The position numbers were made by a program, and so were the translations under genes. From RSA11 sp965652565 (GTDB lineage: Bacteria; Actinomycetota; Thermoleophilia; Solirubrobacterales; 70-9), in assembly GCA_965652565.1 (NCBI GenBank), contig CBFGWL010000024.1:1-33848 (forward strand): a DNA stretch of 33,848 nucleotides. Reading direction: 5' to 3'. The number at the start of each line of letters is the position of its first letter. The first letter of the stretch is position 1. The notes under the pieces were generated by a model, which worked only from the letters and a program-made list of their open reading frames with translations, had not been told where the DNA came from and ran no database searches. Positions 26,366 to 33,812 of the stretch are shown here, in pieces.

Positions 26366-27580
26366 ATGACAGGGACGGCAAGCGCCGACACCGAGCCAAT
26401 CGATCCCCCCGCGACGACCCTCCGTGAGGTCGTCGAGCGGCTTGCCGCCATCGAGCGCGGGCCGTGCTCGCCGGGCGAGCGCGAGGCCGCCGAGTGGCTG
26501 GCGGAGCGCCTGCGCGCGAGCGGGGTGGAGGAGATCGCGCTCGAGGACGAGCCCAGCTGGGGCACCTTCCCGCCGACCGCGACCGTGCTGAGCGCGCTGG
26601 GAGCGGTGGGCGCCGCGCTCACGCTGCGCGGTCGGCGCGTGCTCGGCGGGGCGCTCGCCGGCGCGGCCCTCGGCGGGCTCGTGGATGAGATCCACAACGG
26701 CCCGCGCTTTGTTCGGCGCACGTTCCGCAAGCGCCGCACGACCGTCAACGTGGTCGCTCGCCACGGAGATCCCAAAGCGCAGCGCACGCTGGTAGTGCTC
26801 GCGCACCACGACGCGGCGCAGACCGGGTTCCTCTTCGACCAGACGGCGGTCGCCGCCTTCCACGAGCGCTTCCCGAACGTGATCCCGAACATCAAGACCC
26901 AGCCGCCGCAGTGGTGGGGCGCCCTCGCGGGGCCGATCCTCGGCGTGCTGGCGGCGCTCAGCGGACGACGCGGGCCCGCGCGGGCGGCGCTCGGGCTGGG
27001 TGCGGCGAGCACCGCCGTGCTAGGCGACATGTGGCGCAGCGAGGTCGTGCCGGGCGCGAACGACAACCTCACCGCGGTCGCGGCGCTCGTGGCGTTCGCC
27101 GAGATGCTGCGCGAGCGGCCGATCGACGGCCTGCGCATCTGGCTGGTCTCGGCGGGCGCCGAGGAGACGCTCCAGGACGGGATACGCGCCTTCATGGACC
27201 GCCACCGCGACGAGCTGCCGAAGGAGGACACCTGGTTCCTCAACCTCGACACGATCGGTTCGCCGCGGCTCGTGATGCTCGAGGCGGAAGGGCCCGTGCG
27301 CATGGAGTACTTCGACGAGGAATTCCGCGAGCTCGTCTACGGCACCGCGCAGGAGCGCGGCCTGCGGCTCGAGCGCGGCTTCCGCGCCCGCGCGTCGACC
27401 GACGCCGTGATTCCCAACCGCGAGGGCTACCGCACGGTCAACGTGACCTCGCTCAACGACTACCACCACCTCACGCACTACCACCTGCCGAGCGACACGC
27501 CGGAGAACGTGCACTTCGACACGGTCACCGAGGCGACCCGCCTGGTCTACGCGGTCGCCGAGCGCCTCGCGCGCCACTGA
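26366..27580 (+). CDS. M28 family zinc peptidase with hydrophobic segments
   Basis: The 404-residue protein has the ligands of the co-catalytic zinc aminopeptidases of family M28: LAHHDAAQTG (His147 or His148), GANDN (Asp233), AGAEETLQDG (Glu266 with Glu267 as base), NLDTIG (Asp295) and HYHLPSDT (His373). Two hydrophobic stretches, about 71-108 and 184-220, lie before and inside the peptidase domain and could be membrane hairpins. No cleavable signal is present. The ATG at 26366 follows GAGAGAGGG (26351-26359). A TTG at 26333 in frame is less likely because it overlaps the candidate -10. A shared palindrome links it to the acyl-CoA dehydrogenase/TetR pair downstream. The physiological substrate is unknown. 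Confidence 0.87.
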   Translation: MTGTASADTEPIDPPATTLREVVERLAAIERGPCSPGEREAAEWLAERLRASGVEEIALEDEPSWGTFPPTATVLSALGAVGAALTLRGRRVLGGALAGAALGGLVDEIHNGPRFVRRTFRKRRTTVNVVARHGDPKAQRTLVVLAHHDAAQTGFLFDQTAVAAFHERFPNVIPNIKTQPPQWWGALAGPILGVLAALSGRRGPARAALGLGAASTAVLGDMWRSEVVPGANDNLTAVAALVAFAEMLRERPIDGLRIWLVSAGAEETLQDGIRAFMDRHRDELPKEDTWFLNLDTIGSPRLVMLEAEGPVRMEYFDEEFRELVYGTAQERGLRLERGFRARASTDAVIPNREGYRTVNVTSLNDYHHLTHYHLPSDTPENVHFDTVTEATRLVYAVAERLARH

Positions 27581-27638
27581 GCCCACAGGCGTCGCGCTCG
27601 AGTCCGCCATAGGCAGCGCTCGAGAGTCCGCGAACGTG

Positions 27639-27664
27639 CGAACGGCGCCCTTGGGCGCCGTTCG
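27639..27664. terminator. Bidirectional terminator hairpin between convergent genes
   Basis: CGAACGGCGCCC (27639-27650) and GGGCGCCGTTCG (27653-27664) are exact complements around TT. The stem sits between the convergent M28 peptidase (ends 27580) and acyl-CoA dehydrogenase (ends 27712) genes and can serve both. Confidence 0.75.
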
Positions 27665-27711
27665 CGGAGGAGGATGGAGGTGTCTGGAGGAAAGGTCTGT
27701 GCAGGCGTGCC

Positions 27712-29004
27712 TCAGCGAATGTGCATGCCGGAGATCGCCCGCGAGATGACGAGGCGCTGGATCTCCGCGGTGCCCTCGAAGATGTCGTAGATCTTCGCGT
27801 CGCGGTGCATGCGCTCCACCGGGAACTCCCGGGTGTAGCCGTTGCCACCGAGGATCTGCATGGCTCGCTCGGTCGTCCAGACGGCGACCTCGCCGGCCTT
27901 GAGCTTCGACATGGAGCCCTCGGCGTTCTCGAACTTCACGCCGTTGCGGCCCATCCACGAGGCGCGCCAGACGAGCAGCCGCGCCGCGTCGATCTCCATC
28001 TTCATGTTCGCGAGCGTGAAGGCGATCGCCTGGTTCTCGATGATCGGCTTGCCGAACTGCACGCGCTCCTTGGCGTACTCGAGCGCGTACTCGTAAGCGG
28101 CGCGGGCGATGCCGATCGCCTGGGCGCCGACGACGGGGCGCGAGGCCTCGAACGTCTGCATCGCCGCCTGGCCGCCGGTGCGCTTGCCCTCGCGTGCGCG
28201 GGCGAGCCGCTCGTCGAGCTTCTCCTTGCCGCCGAGCAGGCAGCTGCCGGGCACGCGGCAGTCGTCGAGGTGGACGTCCGCGGTGTGCGAGGCGCGCAGG
28301 CCGTGCTTCTTGACCTTGGCGCCCTGCTCGCAACCCTTTGTGCCGGGCGGGATGATGAAGGCCGCGTGGCCGCGCGAGCCGAGCTCGCGGTCGACCGAGG
28401 CGATGACGACGTGCACGTTGGCGATGCCGCCGTTGGTCGCCCAGGCCTTCTGGCCGTTCAGGACCCACTCGTCCTTGGCAGCGTCGTACTTGGCGGTGGT
28501 CCGGACGGCCGAGACGTCGGAGCCGGCGTCGGGCTCGGACGAACAGAACGCCGCGACCTTGGGGTCCTCCGGCGTGCCGAAGCACTGCGGGATCCACTCG
28601 CCCATCTGCTCGGGCGTGCCCTGCCCGAAGATCGCCGCGACCGCGAGCGTCGTGCCCATGATCGCCATGCCGATGCCGGCGTCGCCCCAGAAGAGCTCCT
28701 CGTTCACGATGGGGAGCTGCAGGCCCGACGGGTCGGCGAAGAACTGCGCGATGCCCTCAAAGCCGTAGAGGCCGATCTTCGCGGCCTCCTCGATGACCGG
28801 CCAAGGCGTCTCCTCGCGCTCGTCCCATTCCGCGGCGGCGGGCCGCACGACGTTCTCCGCGAACCCGTGCACCCACTCCCGGATGTCCTTCTGATCCTGG
28901 GAGAGTTCGAGCGAGAAGGGGGGCGCATCCTCGGCGGGCGCGCCCTCGACCAGCTGCTCGACGGCGTCCCCGGCGCCGTTGCTCTCCGTAGCGGTAACGC
29001 TCAT
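27712..29004 (-). CDS. Acyl-CoA dehydrogenase
   Basis: The 430-residue FAD enzyme introduces the alpha,beta double bond into acyl-CoA thioesters. After a polar N-terminal stretch of about 30 residues it shows the helical domain (LSQDQKDIREWVHGFAENVV), FCSSEPDAGSDVSAVRT and NGQKAWATNGGIA in the beta domain, and QFGKPIIENQAIAFTLANM. The C-terminal IYDIFEGTAEIQRLVISRAI carries the catalytic base Glu410. Substrate chain length is unknown. The ATG at 29004 has GGAG 8 nt upstream. A TTG 33 nt further up is weaker. The gene is divergent from a TetR, and two palindromes lie in the gap. Repression by that TetR and release by an acyl-CoA or fatty acid is the natural model. Confidence 0.94.
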   Translation of the reverse strand: MSVTATESNGAGDAVEQLVEGAPAEDAPPFSLELSQDQKDIREWVHGFAENVVRPAAAEWDEREETPWPVIEEAAKIGLYGFEGIAQFFADPSGLQLPIVNEELFWGDAGIGMAIMGTTLAVAAIFGQGTPEQMGEWIPQCFGTPEDPKVAAFCSSEPDAGSDVSAVRTTAKYDAAKDEWVLNGQKAWATNGGIANVHVVIASVDRELGSRGHAAFIIPPGTKGCEQGAKVKKHGLRASHTADVHLDDCRVPGSCLLGGKEKLDERLARAREGKRTGGQAAMQTFEASRPVVGAQAIGIARAAYEYALEYAKERVQFGKPIIENQAIAFTLANMKMEIDAARLLVWRASWMGRNGVKFENAEGSMSKLKAGEVAVWTTERAMQILGGNGYTREFPVERMHRDAKIYDIFEGTAEIQRLVISRAISGMHIR

Positions 29005-29070
29005 CTCAGTTGCTCCATTCGAAGTCCCGATTGGCAAACGCCGACAAAAAATGCCCCTTCCGCGGCGTTG

Positions 29071-29083
29071 CTACTGCAAGTAG
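29071..29083. promoter_or_regulatory. TetR operator candidate 1 (acyl-CoA dehydrogenase/tetR gap)
   Basis: CTACTGCAAGTAG has symmetric CTACT/AGTAG arms around GCA. Its centre is 20 bp, about two helical turns, from the next palindrome. It is one base shorter than the perfect palindrome at 26292-26305. Confidence 0.65.
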
Positions 29084-29090
29084 GAAAATG

Positions 29091-29103
29091 CTACCATAGG
29101 TAG
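29091..29103. promoter_or_regulatory. TetR operator candidate 2, next to the tetR start
   Basis: CTACCATAGGTAG has symmetric CTACC/GGTAG arms around ATA and ends 2 bp before the tetR ATG. It contains TACCAT (29092-29097), a likely -10 of tetR, so binding here would block tetR transcription directly. Confidence 0.6.
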
Positions 29104-29105
29104 GA

Positions 29106-29777
29106 ATGACGACGTCGCAGTTGCCCACCGAGGCCACTGAGGAGCCCGCCAAGCCGCGCAAGCGCGCGGCCCACCTCGGACCCCGGCGCCGGCGGCCGCT
29201 CGTGCTGGACGCGGCCTACCGCGTGTTCATCGAACGCGGCTTCGAAGGCGCCTCGATGGACGCCATCGCCGCGGCGGCGGGCGTCTCCAAGCCGGTCATC
29301 TACGACTGCTTCGCCTCCAAGGACGAGCTCTTCAGCGCGATGCTCGACCGCGAGGAGGAGCGCATCATGGGGGAGACGCGCGCGGCGCTCGAGACGAGCG
29401 GCGGCAGCGCCGACCCCGAGGGCACCCTGATTCGCGGCTACACCGCTTTCTTGCGCGCCGTCGCCGAATCGCCCGAGATCTACCGCATCGTCTTCGTCGG
29501 CGTGGGCGCCGGCAACGAGGTGGTCGCCGCGCGGATCAGCCGCGGCATCGAGCAGCAGGCCCAGGCGGCGGCGGTCATCGCCCGCTCCTGGGTGGAGCGC
29601 TTCACCGAGCTCGAGGGCGAGGAGGCCGAGCGCGCGGCGCAGCTGCTCGGCCAGATGATCGTCGGCCTCGCGCAGGCCGGCGCGCGGACCCTGCTCGCCG
29701 AGCCGGAGCGCTGGACGCCCGAGACGCTGGGCGAGAAGCTCGGCCGCATGGCGTGGGCGGCGCGCGGCGCGATCTGA
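29106..29777 (+). CDS. TetR family repressor, divergent from acyl-CoA dehydrogenase
   Basis: The 223-residue protein has a basic, Pro-rich N-terminal arm (about 30 residues with RKRAAHLGPRRRRP) before the helix-turn-helix, MDAIAAAAGVSKPVIYDCFA (51-70), and KDELF. The ligand domain ends QLLGQMIVGLAQAGARTLL. Divergence from an acyl-CoA dehydrogenase suggests control of acyl-CoA or fatty-acid metabolism. Palindromes at 29071-29083 and 29091-29103 would serve both promoters, and a third at 26292-26305 may extend control to the M28 peptidase. GGTAGGA directly before the ATG is part of the operator and may double as a weak ribosome binding site. Confidence 0.93.
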   Translation: MTTSQLPTEATEEPAKPRKRAAHLGPRRRRPLVLDAAYRVFIERGFEGASMDAIAAAAGVSKPVIYDCFASKDELFSAMLDREEERIMGETRAALETSGGSADPEGTLIRGYTAFLRAVAESPEIYRIVFVGVGAGNEVVAARISRGIEQQAQAAAVIARSWVERFTELEGEEAERAAQLLGQMIVGLAQAGARTLLAEPERWTPETLGEKLGRMAWAARGAI

Positions 29778-29833
29778 TCCAAGCCGCCGCCCACCACTAG
29801 GAAACCGCTCGCGCGCGGCGAAATAGGCCGCCG

Positions 29834-30961
29834 ATGATGGCGACGCTGCGCTCGCTCGATTTCGCGCCGCGCGTGGTGCTGCGCACGGTCCTGATCGTGC
29901 TCACCGTGGTGATCACGGTGTACCTGCTCTACCGGCTGCGCGAGCCGATCTCCTGGATCGTCATCGCCGGTTTCATCGCGATCGCGGTCTCCGCGCCGAT
30001 CTCGGTGCTGAGCCGCTACATCCCGCGCGGCCTGGCGATCGCCGCCGTGTACCTCGTTCTCATCGGAATCCCCTTCCTGATCGCGGGCCTGCTGATCCCG
30101 CCGCTGGTCAGCCAGGCCGAGCAGCTGGCGAACGACGTGCCGAGCTACGTCCACGACGTGCGCGAGTTCGTCGAGGAGAACGACACGCTGCGCAGCCTGA
30201 ACGAGGACTACGACCTCGTCGGCAAGCTCCAGGACGAGGCGGAGAAGCTGCCCGGGCAGATCGGCAACGCGACCGAGGTGCTCTCCGACATCGGCGTCGG
30301 GATCGTCAACTCGATCTTCACCGTCGTGACGATCCTGATCCTCTCGATCTTCATGGTGAGCAGTGGGGCGCGCTGGGTGGACAAGTTCCTCGCCACGCAG
30401 AGCCCGGAACACGCCGCGCGGATGCGCCGGGCCTTCGATCACATCGCGAGCGCGATCAGCAACTACGTGGGCGGGGCGATGATCCAGGCGACCCTCGCCG
30501 GCACCTTCGCGTTCATCGTGCTCTCGATCCTGAACGCGCCGTTCGCGGGCGCGCTCGCGCTGATCGTGGCCTTCGGCGATCTGATCCCGGTCGTGGGCGC
30601 GACGATCGCCGCGTTCCTGGTGGGGATCGTGATGCTGTTCGTGAACTTCCCCGTGGGCGTGATCGTGTGGGTGATCTACGCGATCGTCTACCAGCAGATC
30701 GAGAACTACGTGATCCAGCCGCAGATCCAGCGGCGCGCGGTCGCGGTCGAGCCCTTCGTGATCCTCGTAGCGGTGCTCTTCGGCGCGACCCTCTTCGGGG
30801 TGATGGGCGCCCTGCTCGCGATCCCGACGGCGGCCTCCATTCAGATCGCCATTCGCGAGTGGATCGACTACCGCCGCAGCCTGATCACGACCCCGGGCGG
30901 AAGCCAGCTGCAGGGCGGCCAGTCGCCGGGCACGGGCGGACCCGCGCCCGGCACCGCCTGA
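29834..30961 (+). CDS. AI-2E family (UPF0118/PerM-like) permease
   Basis: The 375-residue protein has the hydrophobic pattern of the PerM/AI-2 exporter family. There are two helices at the N-terminus (LRTVLIVLTVVITVYLLY and IVIAGFIAIAVSAPISVL), a third at about 70-90, and a soluble alpha-helical segment at about 92-150. A C-terminal helix bundle follows, with GALALIVAFGDLIPVVGATIAAF (the conserved PxxG motif) and LFGVMGALLAIPTAA. The tail is Gly/Pro/Gln-rich. Members export small molecules or ions, and a role in quorum-signal export holds only for a few. Two ATGs (29834, 29837) are possible. No Shine-Dalgarno sequence is clear. The gap of 56 bp after tetR holds no recognised site. Confidence 0.88.
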   Translation: MMATLRSLDFAPRVVLRTVLIVLTVVITVYLLYRLREPISWIVIAGFIAIAVSAPISVLSRYIPRGLAIAAVYLVLIGIPFLIAGLLIPPLVSQAEQLANDVPSYVHDVREFVEENDTLRSLNEDYDLVGKLQDEAEKLPGQIGNATEVLSDIGVGIVNSIFTVVTILILSIFMVSSGARWVDKFLATQSPEHAARMRRAFDHIASAISNYVGGAMIQATLAGTFAFIVLSILNAPFAGALALIVAFGDLIPVVGATIAAFLVGIVMLFVNFPVGVIVWVIYAIVYQQIENYVIQPQIQRRAVAVEPFVILVAVLFGATLFGVMGALLAIPTAASIQIAIREWIDYRRSLITTPGGSQLQGGQSPGTGGPAPGTA

Positions 30962-30976
30962 CCTAGGCTCGGAGCC

Positions 30977-32026
30977 TCAGCCCCAGCGGTCCCAGCGCCG
31001 CAGCTTCTTCGTCACCGAGTTCATGTGGCTGCCGCCGTTGTACCAGCCGGGCTGCGACCACAGCTCGAAGTGCAGGTGGCAGCCCGTGGCGTTCCCCGAC
31101 TGGCCGACCCTGCCGATGACCTCGCCGGTACGCACCTTCTGGCCCTCGCGGACCTTGGCCTTCCCGCGCAGGTGCATGTAGGCGTAGTCCATGCCGCTTC
31201 TGCGGCCCGAGATCACCACGTAGTGCCCGGCCGCTGATCCCTGGAAGGCGCGGTGGCGGACCACCCCGGCTCGGGCTGCGACCAGCTTCGTGCCGCACTT
31301 GGCGAAGACGTCCTGGCCACGATGCCCGCGCCCGGCGCCGATTCCGTCGCCGTAGGTGTGGGGGCCGCGCACCGGGAAGATGTGCCCGTAGGCGTTCACG
31401 TTGCGGTTGCCCTTGGCCTTGCTCCCGTCGGCGAACTTGCCGCCCCGTTCGCGGATGCGGAAGAAGTAGCGGCCGTGCTTCGCCGCCTGGCCGTTGGGCT
31501 TGCGGGCCGCCCACTGCACCTTGTGGACCTTGTTGGGCTCGACCCGGTCGCGGTTCCAGCGCTTCGTCACGACCTTCGAGCCGTCGTTGCGCTTGTGGAC
31601 GACCTGGATCTGGATGTCGCGCTTGCGCTTGCCCTTGAACTCGAAACGAAAGACGGCGCGGCGTTTGCCGGCGTAGCGGATCGTGCGGGGCTTGACGCCG
31701 GCGCGGCGCAGGACGATGCGGTTCGCGGCGCGCTCCGCCGGTTCGGATTGGGCGGTGGCTTGCGCTTCGGCGTCGTCCGCCTTGGCTTTCGCGCCCGGCG
31801 CTCCCTCGTCGGCCGTCCCCTGGTCGGCCTGAGCCTCCTCGGCGTCGGCGGCCTGGGCGGTGCCGGCGAGCGATGCCACCCCGGTGAGCGCGGCGATCAG
31901 CGCGGTCGCGGCGAGCGCCGCAAGGCCCACGCCGAGTAGCGTTTCGGCGAGGCTGAGCCCGGCGCGCTCGACGGGTCGATCGTGCCGGCCATTGCGTTGG
32001 TGGGCTGAATTTTTGCGAATCATCAT
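30977..32026 (-). CDS. Secreted M23 family metallopeptidase (LytM-type)
   Basis: The 349-residue peptidoglycan endopeptidase candidate has a long N-terminal hydrophobic segment (24-50, LSLAETLLGVGLAALAATAL...) after a basic start, acting as a signal or anchor. An Ala/Glu/Asp-rich low-complexity linker (57-100) and a basic beta-rich domain (103-190) resembling an FlgD/Ig-like fold follow. The M23 domain comes last: GHRGQD (His235, Asp239), YAYMHL, VGQSGNATG and HLHFEL (His317, His319) supply the zinc site. I choose the ATG at 32026; another ATG follows at 32023, and a GTG at 32044 lies inside a palindrome. The gene is convergent with the permease gene, 15 bp apart. Confidence 0.88.
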   Translation of the reverse strand: MMIRKNSAHQRNGRHDRPVERAGLSLAETLLGVGLAALAATALIAALTGVASLAGTAQAADAEEAQADQGTADEGAPGAKAKADDAEAQATAQSEPAERAANRIVLRRAGVKPRTIRYAGKRRAVFRFEFKGKRKRDIQIQVVHKRNDGSKVVTKRWNRDRVEPNKVHKVQWAARKPNGQAAKHGRYFFRIRERGGKFADGSKAKGNRNVNAYGHIFPVRGPHTYGDGIGAGRGHRGQDVFAKCGTKLVAARAGVVRHRAFQGSAAGHYVVISGRRSGMDYAYMHLRGKAKVREGQKVRTGEVIGRVGQSGNATGCHLHFELWSQPGWYNGGSHMNSVTKKLRRWDRWG

Positions 32027-32031
32027 GGCTT

Positions 32032-32049
32032 TATGAGCGAACACTCATA
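32032..32049. promoter_or_regulatory. 18-bp palindrome between divergent M23 and DUF167 genes
   Basis: TATGAGCGAACACTCATA has perfect 6-bp arms around CGAACA. It lies 5 bp upstream of the M23 start and before the DUF167 gene. It has the look of a TetR- or GntR-type operator; no cognate regulator can be named. Confidence 0.5.
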
Positions 32050-32065
32050 TAAGCAAGGAGTTGCG

Positions 32066-32110
32066 GTGGCCCCGCGGGGGTCTCGCAAATTGGGCACTCG
32101 CCGTGGCTGA
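32066..32110 (+). CDS. Possible 14-residue leader peptide upstream of DUF167
   Basis: AAGGAG (32055-32060) is the best ribosome binding site in this gap and sits 5 nt before the GTG at 32066. That frame gives 14 residues, MAPRGSRKLGTRRG, and stops at 32108-32110, just past the DUF167 GTG at 32103. It could couple translation into DUF167. Alternatively the site serves a TTG at 32061 with almost no spacing. No homology claim is made. Confidence 0.3.
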   Translation: MAPRGSRKLGTRRG

Positions 32111-32375
32111 CGAGGCGCTCGAGATCCGCGTGCAGCCGCGCGCCTCCCGCGCCGGGATCGCGGGCGAGCGGGGTGGCGCCGTGGTGGTGCGCGTCAACGC
32201 CCCGCCCGCCGACGGCAGGGCCAACGAGGCTGTTCGCAAGCTGATCGCCCGCGCCGCCTCGGTTCCGAGGGGCGACGTCGAGATCGTGAGGGGCGAGCGC
32301 TCGCGCGACAAGCTCGTGCGCGCCCGCGGCCTGACCGCGAGCGAGCTGCGTCGGCGCCTGCTCGAGGCGAGCTGA
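32103..32375 (+). CDS. DUF167 (YggU) family protein
   Basis: The 90-residue protein has the compact DUF167 pattern EIRVQPRASRAGIAGERGG, VRVNAPPADGRANEAVRKLIA and GERSRDKLVRARG. The family has a known fold but no settled function, and genes are often near cell-division or membrane genes. I start at the GTG at 32103 (VADEALEIRVQPRASR), which matches the usual family N-terminus. An in-frame TTG at 32061 would add 14 residues without conservation. There is no Shine-Dalgarno sequence at 32103, so coupling to the short upstream frame is possible. It ends 2 bp before the convergent alpha/beta-hydrolase gene. Confidence 0.85.
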   Translation: MADEALEIRVQPRASRAGIAGERGGAVVVRVNAPPADGRANEAVRKLIARAASVPRGDVEIVRGERSRDKLVRARGLTASELRRRLLEAS

Positions 32376-32377
32376 GC

Positions 32378-33184
32378 TCAGCGGCGGGCCGGGGCGAGCG
32401 CGCGGATGTAGCCCGCGGTGAGCTCGGGCGCTGAGACCACGCCGTCGGCGACGCGCTCGATGCGCGCCTCCGGGTAGAGCTCGGCAAAGAGCGGCTCCAT
32501 CTCGTCCGGCCCGGGGAACCAGCCGCCGCCGACGGCCTCGCCGGTGAGGATCGACAGGCGCTCCCCCAGGGCGCGCCCAGGCTCGACGGCGTCCTCGTCC
32601 TCGGCCCAGCCAGTCACCCGCTCGACGGCGGGTTCCTGGGGGACGTGGTCGGCCTGCAGGCGGACGCGCTCGCGCAGCTCGTCCACGCTCATCTGGGGGT
32701 TCGCCGCCTCCAGGATCGTGCGCAGCGCGCCGCGGTAGTCCGTGCGCATCATCTGCATGAAGGCGTCCACGACGCTTGCCGAGCCGATCAGGGCGTCAGT
32801 GCCGGCGAACGTGTCGCGCGTGATCGGGCCGCCGCCGAGACAGACGACGTGCTCGATCAGCTCGGGCCTGCGCGCCGCGACCCGCACGGCGCGATGGCTC
32901 GCATCGACGAGGCAGATCGCCACGGCGCGCTCGAGGCCCGCGGCGTCGGCGACGGCCTCGAGGTCGGCGGCCGCGGTGTCGGGGTCGTAGGGGCCCGTGC
33001 GCTCGGAGCCGCCGGTGCCACGCTCGTCGTAGCGGACGACGCGGTGATCGCGACCCAGCTCCTCGGTGATCGGCGCGAACACGCTCGGGTGCAGCGACCA
33101 GTACGGCACGAGGAGGACGTCCGGGCCCGAGCCCCTCGCTTCCCAGTGGAGCTCGGTTCCGTCGCTGGCGCGAGCGCGCGGCAC
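32378..33184 (-). CDS. Alpha/beta-hydrolase fold protein with degenerate active site
   Basis: The 268-residue protein has the fold-defining stretches of the family: DGTELHWEARGSGPDVLLVP, HRVVRYDERGTGGSE (47-61) and RVAARRPELIEHVVCLGG. The nucleophile elbow, normally GxSxG, reads CLVDAS (91-96) with Val93 at the serine position. The expected acid site reads LTGEAVGGG, and the C-terminal GxGH histidine region reads RVADGVVSAPE without a histidine. It is most like the alpha/beta-hydrolase domains related to cyclase-linked regulators, but it is probably not a normal esterase. The start is a GTG at 33184 with TAAAAT exactly 6 nt upstream and no Shine-Dalgarno sequence. It is divergent from the ferritin-like gene. 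Confidence 0.8.
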   Translation of the reverse strand: MPRARASDGTELHWEARGSGPDVLLVPYWSLHPSVFAPITEELGRDHRVVRYDERGTGGSERTGPYDPDTAAADLEAVADAAGLERAVAICLVDASHRAVRVAARRPELIEHVVCLGGGPITRDTFAGTDALIGSASVVDAFMQMMRTDYRGALRTILEAANPQMSVDELRERVRLQADHVPQEPAVERVTGWAEDEDAVEPGRALGERLSILTGEAVGGGWFPGPDEMEPLFAELYPEARIERVADGVVSAPELTAGYIRALAPARR

Positions 33185-33190
33185 GCCGCG

Positions 33191-33196
33191 ATTTTA
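33191..33196 (-). promoter_or_regulatory. Candidate -10 element of a leaderless alpha/beta-hydrolase transcript
   Basis: Coding-strand TAAAAT is followed by exactly 6 nt and the GTG at 33184. It is the closest to consensus of the leaderless-type hexamers in the window. Confidence 0.5.
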
Positions 33197-33302
33197 CGTC
33201 TGGGCAGTTCCGCGTATTGCGTCGTCGTTACCGGCGGGGTACAAAGGGGAAAGATCCTTGTGTCGGCCCATTGCCGATTCCCGCCCGCGAAAAGGAGATG
33301 AG

Positions 33303-33812
33303 ATGGCAACCGTACCCGTGAGCAGCGACATCCTTGCTGAGGAGAACCGTGAGAAGCGCGACGAGGTGATCGAGCTTCTGACGAAGGCGTACTGGATGGA
33401 GATCGAGACGGTGATGAACTACATCGCCAACTCGGTCAACCCCGACGGCGTTCGCGCCCAGGAGATCAAGGAGTCCCTGGAGGAGGACATCCAGGAGGAG
33501 CTCGGGCACGCGCAGAAGTTCGCCGAGCGCATCAAGGAGCTCTACGGGGTGGTCCCGGGCTCGCAGGACTTCACCTTCGAGCAGGCCTCGCTGCAGCCGC
33601 CGAGCGATCAGGTGGATGTGGTCCACGTCATCAAGGGCGTGATCGACGCCGAGCGCGGCGCGATCGAACACTACTCGCGGATCATCGAGGCGACCGAGGG
33701 CATCGACCCGGTGACGCAGGACATGGTCATCGCCATCCTCCACGACGAGCAGGGCCACCTGCGTCTGTTCGAGGGCTTCCTGCGGGAGTACGAGAAGGAG
33801 GGACTCGCCTAG
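33303..33812 (+). CDS. Ferritin-like diiron protein (bacterioferritin/Dps-like)
   Basis: The 169-residue protein folds as a four-helix bundle by its pattern. Carboxylate and histidine ligands appear in the right order: Glu33/Glu35 (WMEIETVMNY), Glu66-x-x-His69 (EELGHA), Glu117 (DAERGAIEHY) and Glu149-x-x-His152 (DEQGHLRLF). Iron oxidation and storage or protection against peroxide is the family role. No heme-binding Met is placed with confidence. AAAAGGAG (33290-33297) precedes the ATG at 33303. An overlapping ATG at 33298 is in another frame. The 118-bp gap upstream also contains GGGTAC at 33237-33242, reminiscent of an alternative-sigma -10, but without a matching -35. Confidence 0.9.
   Translation: MATVPVSSDILAEENREKRDEVIELLTKAYWMEIETVMNYIANSVNPDGVRAQEIKESLEEDIQEELGHAQKFAERIKELYGVVPGSQDFTFEQASLQPPSDQVDVVHVIKGVIDAERGAIEHYSRIIEATEGIDPVTQDMVIAILHDEQGHLRLFEGFLREYEKEGLA

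Noticed and set aside
32038..32043. SOS box at the M23 promoter (CGAACA)
   Set aside because: Only one half-site of the actinobacterial LexA box is present. The symmetric element is the outer TATGAG/CTCATA pair instead.
33237..33242. SigB-type promoter (GGGTAC) before the ferritin-like gene
   Set aside because: No GTTT-like -35 at 13-16 bp spacing was found, so it is mentioned only in the gene entry.
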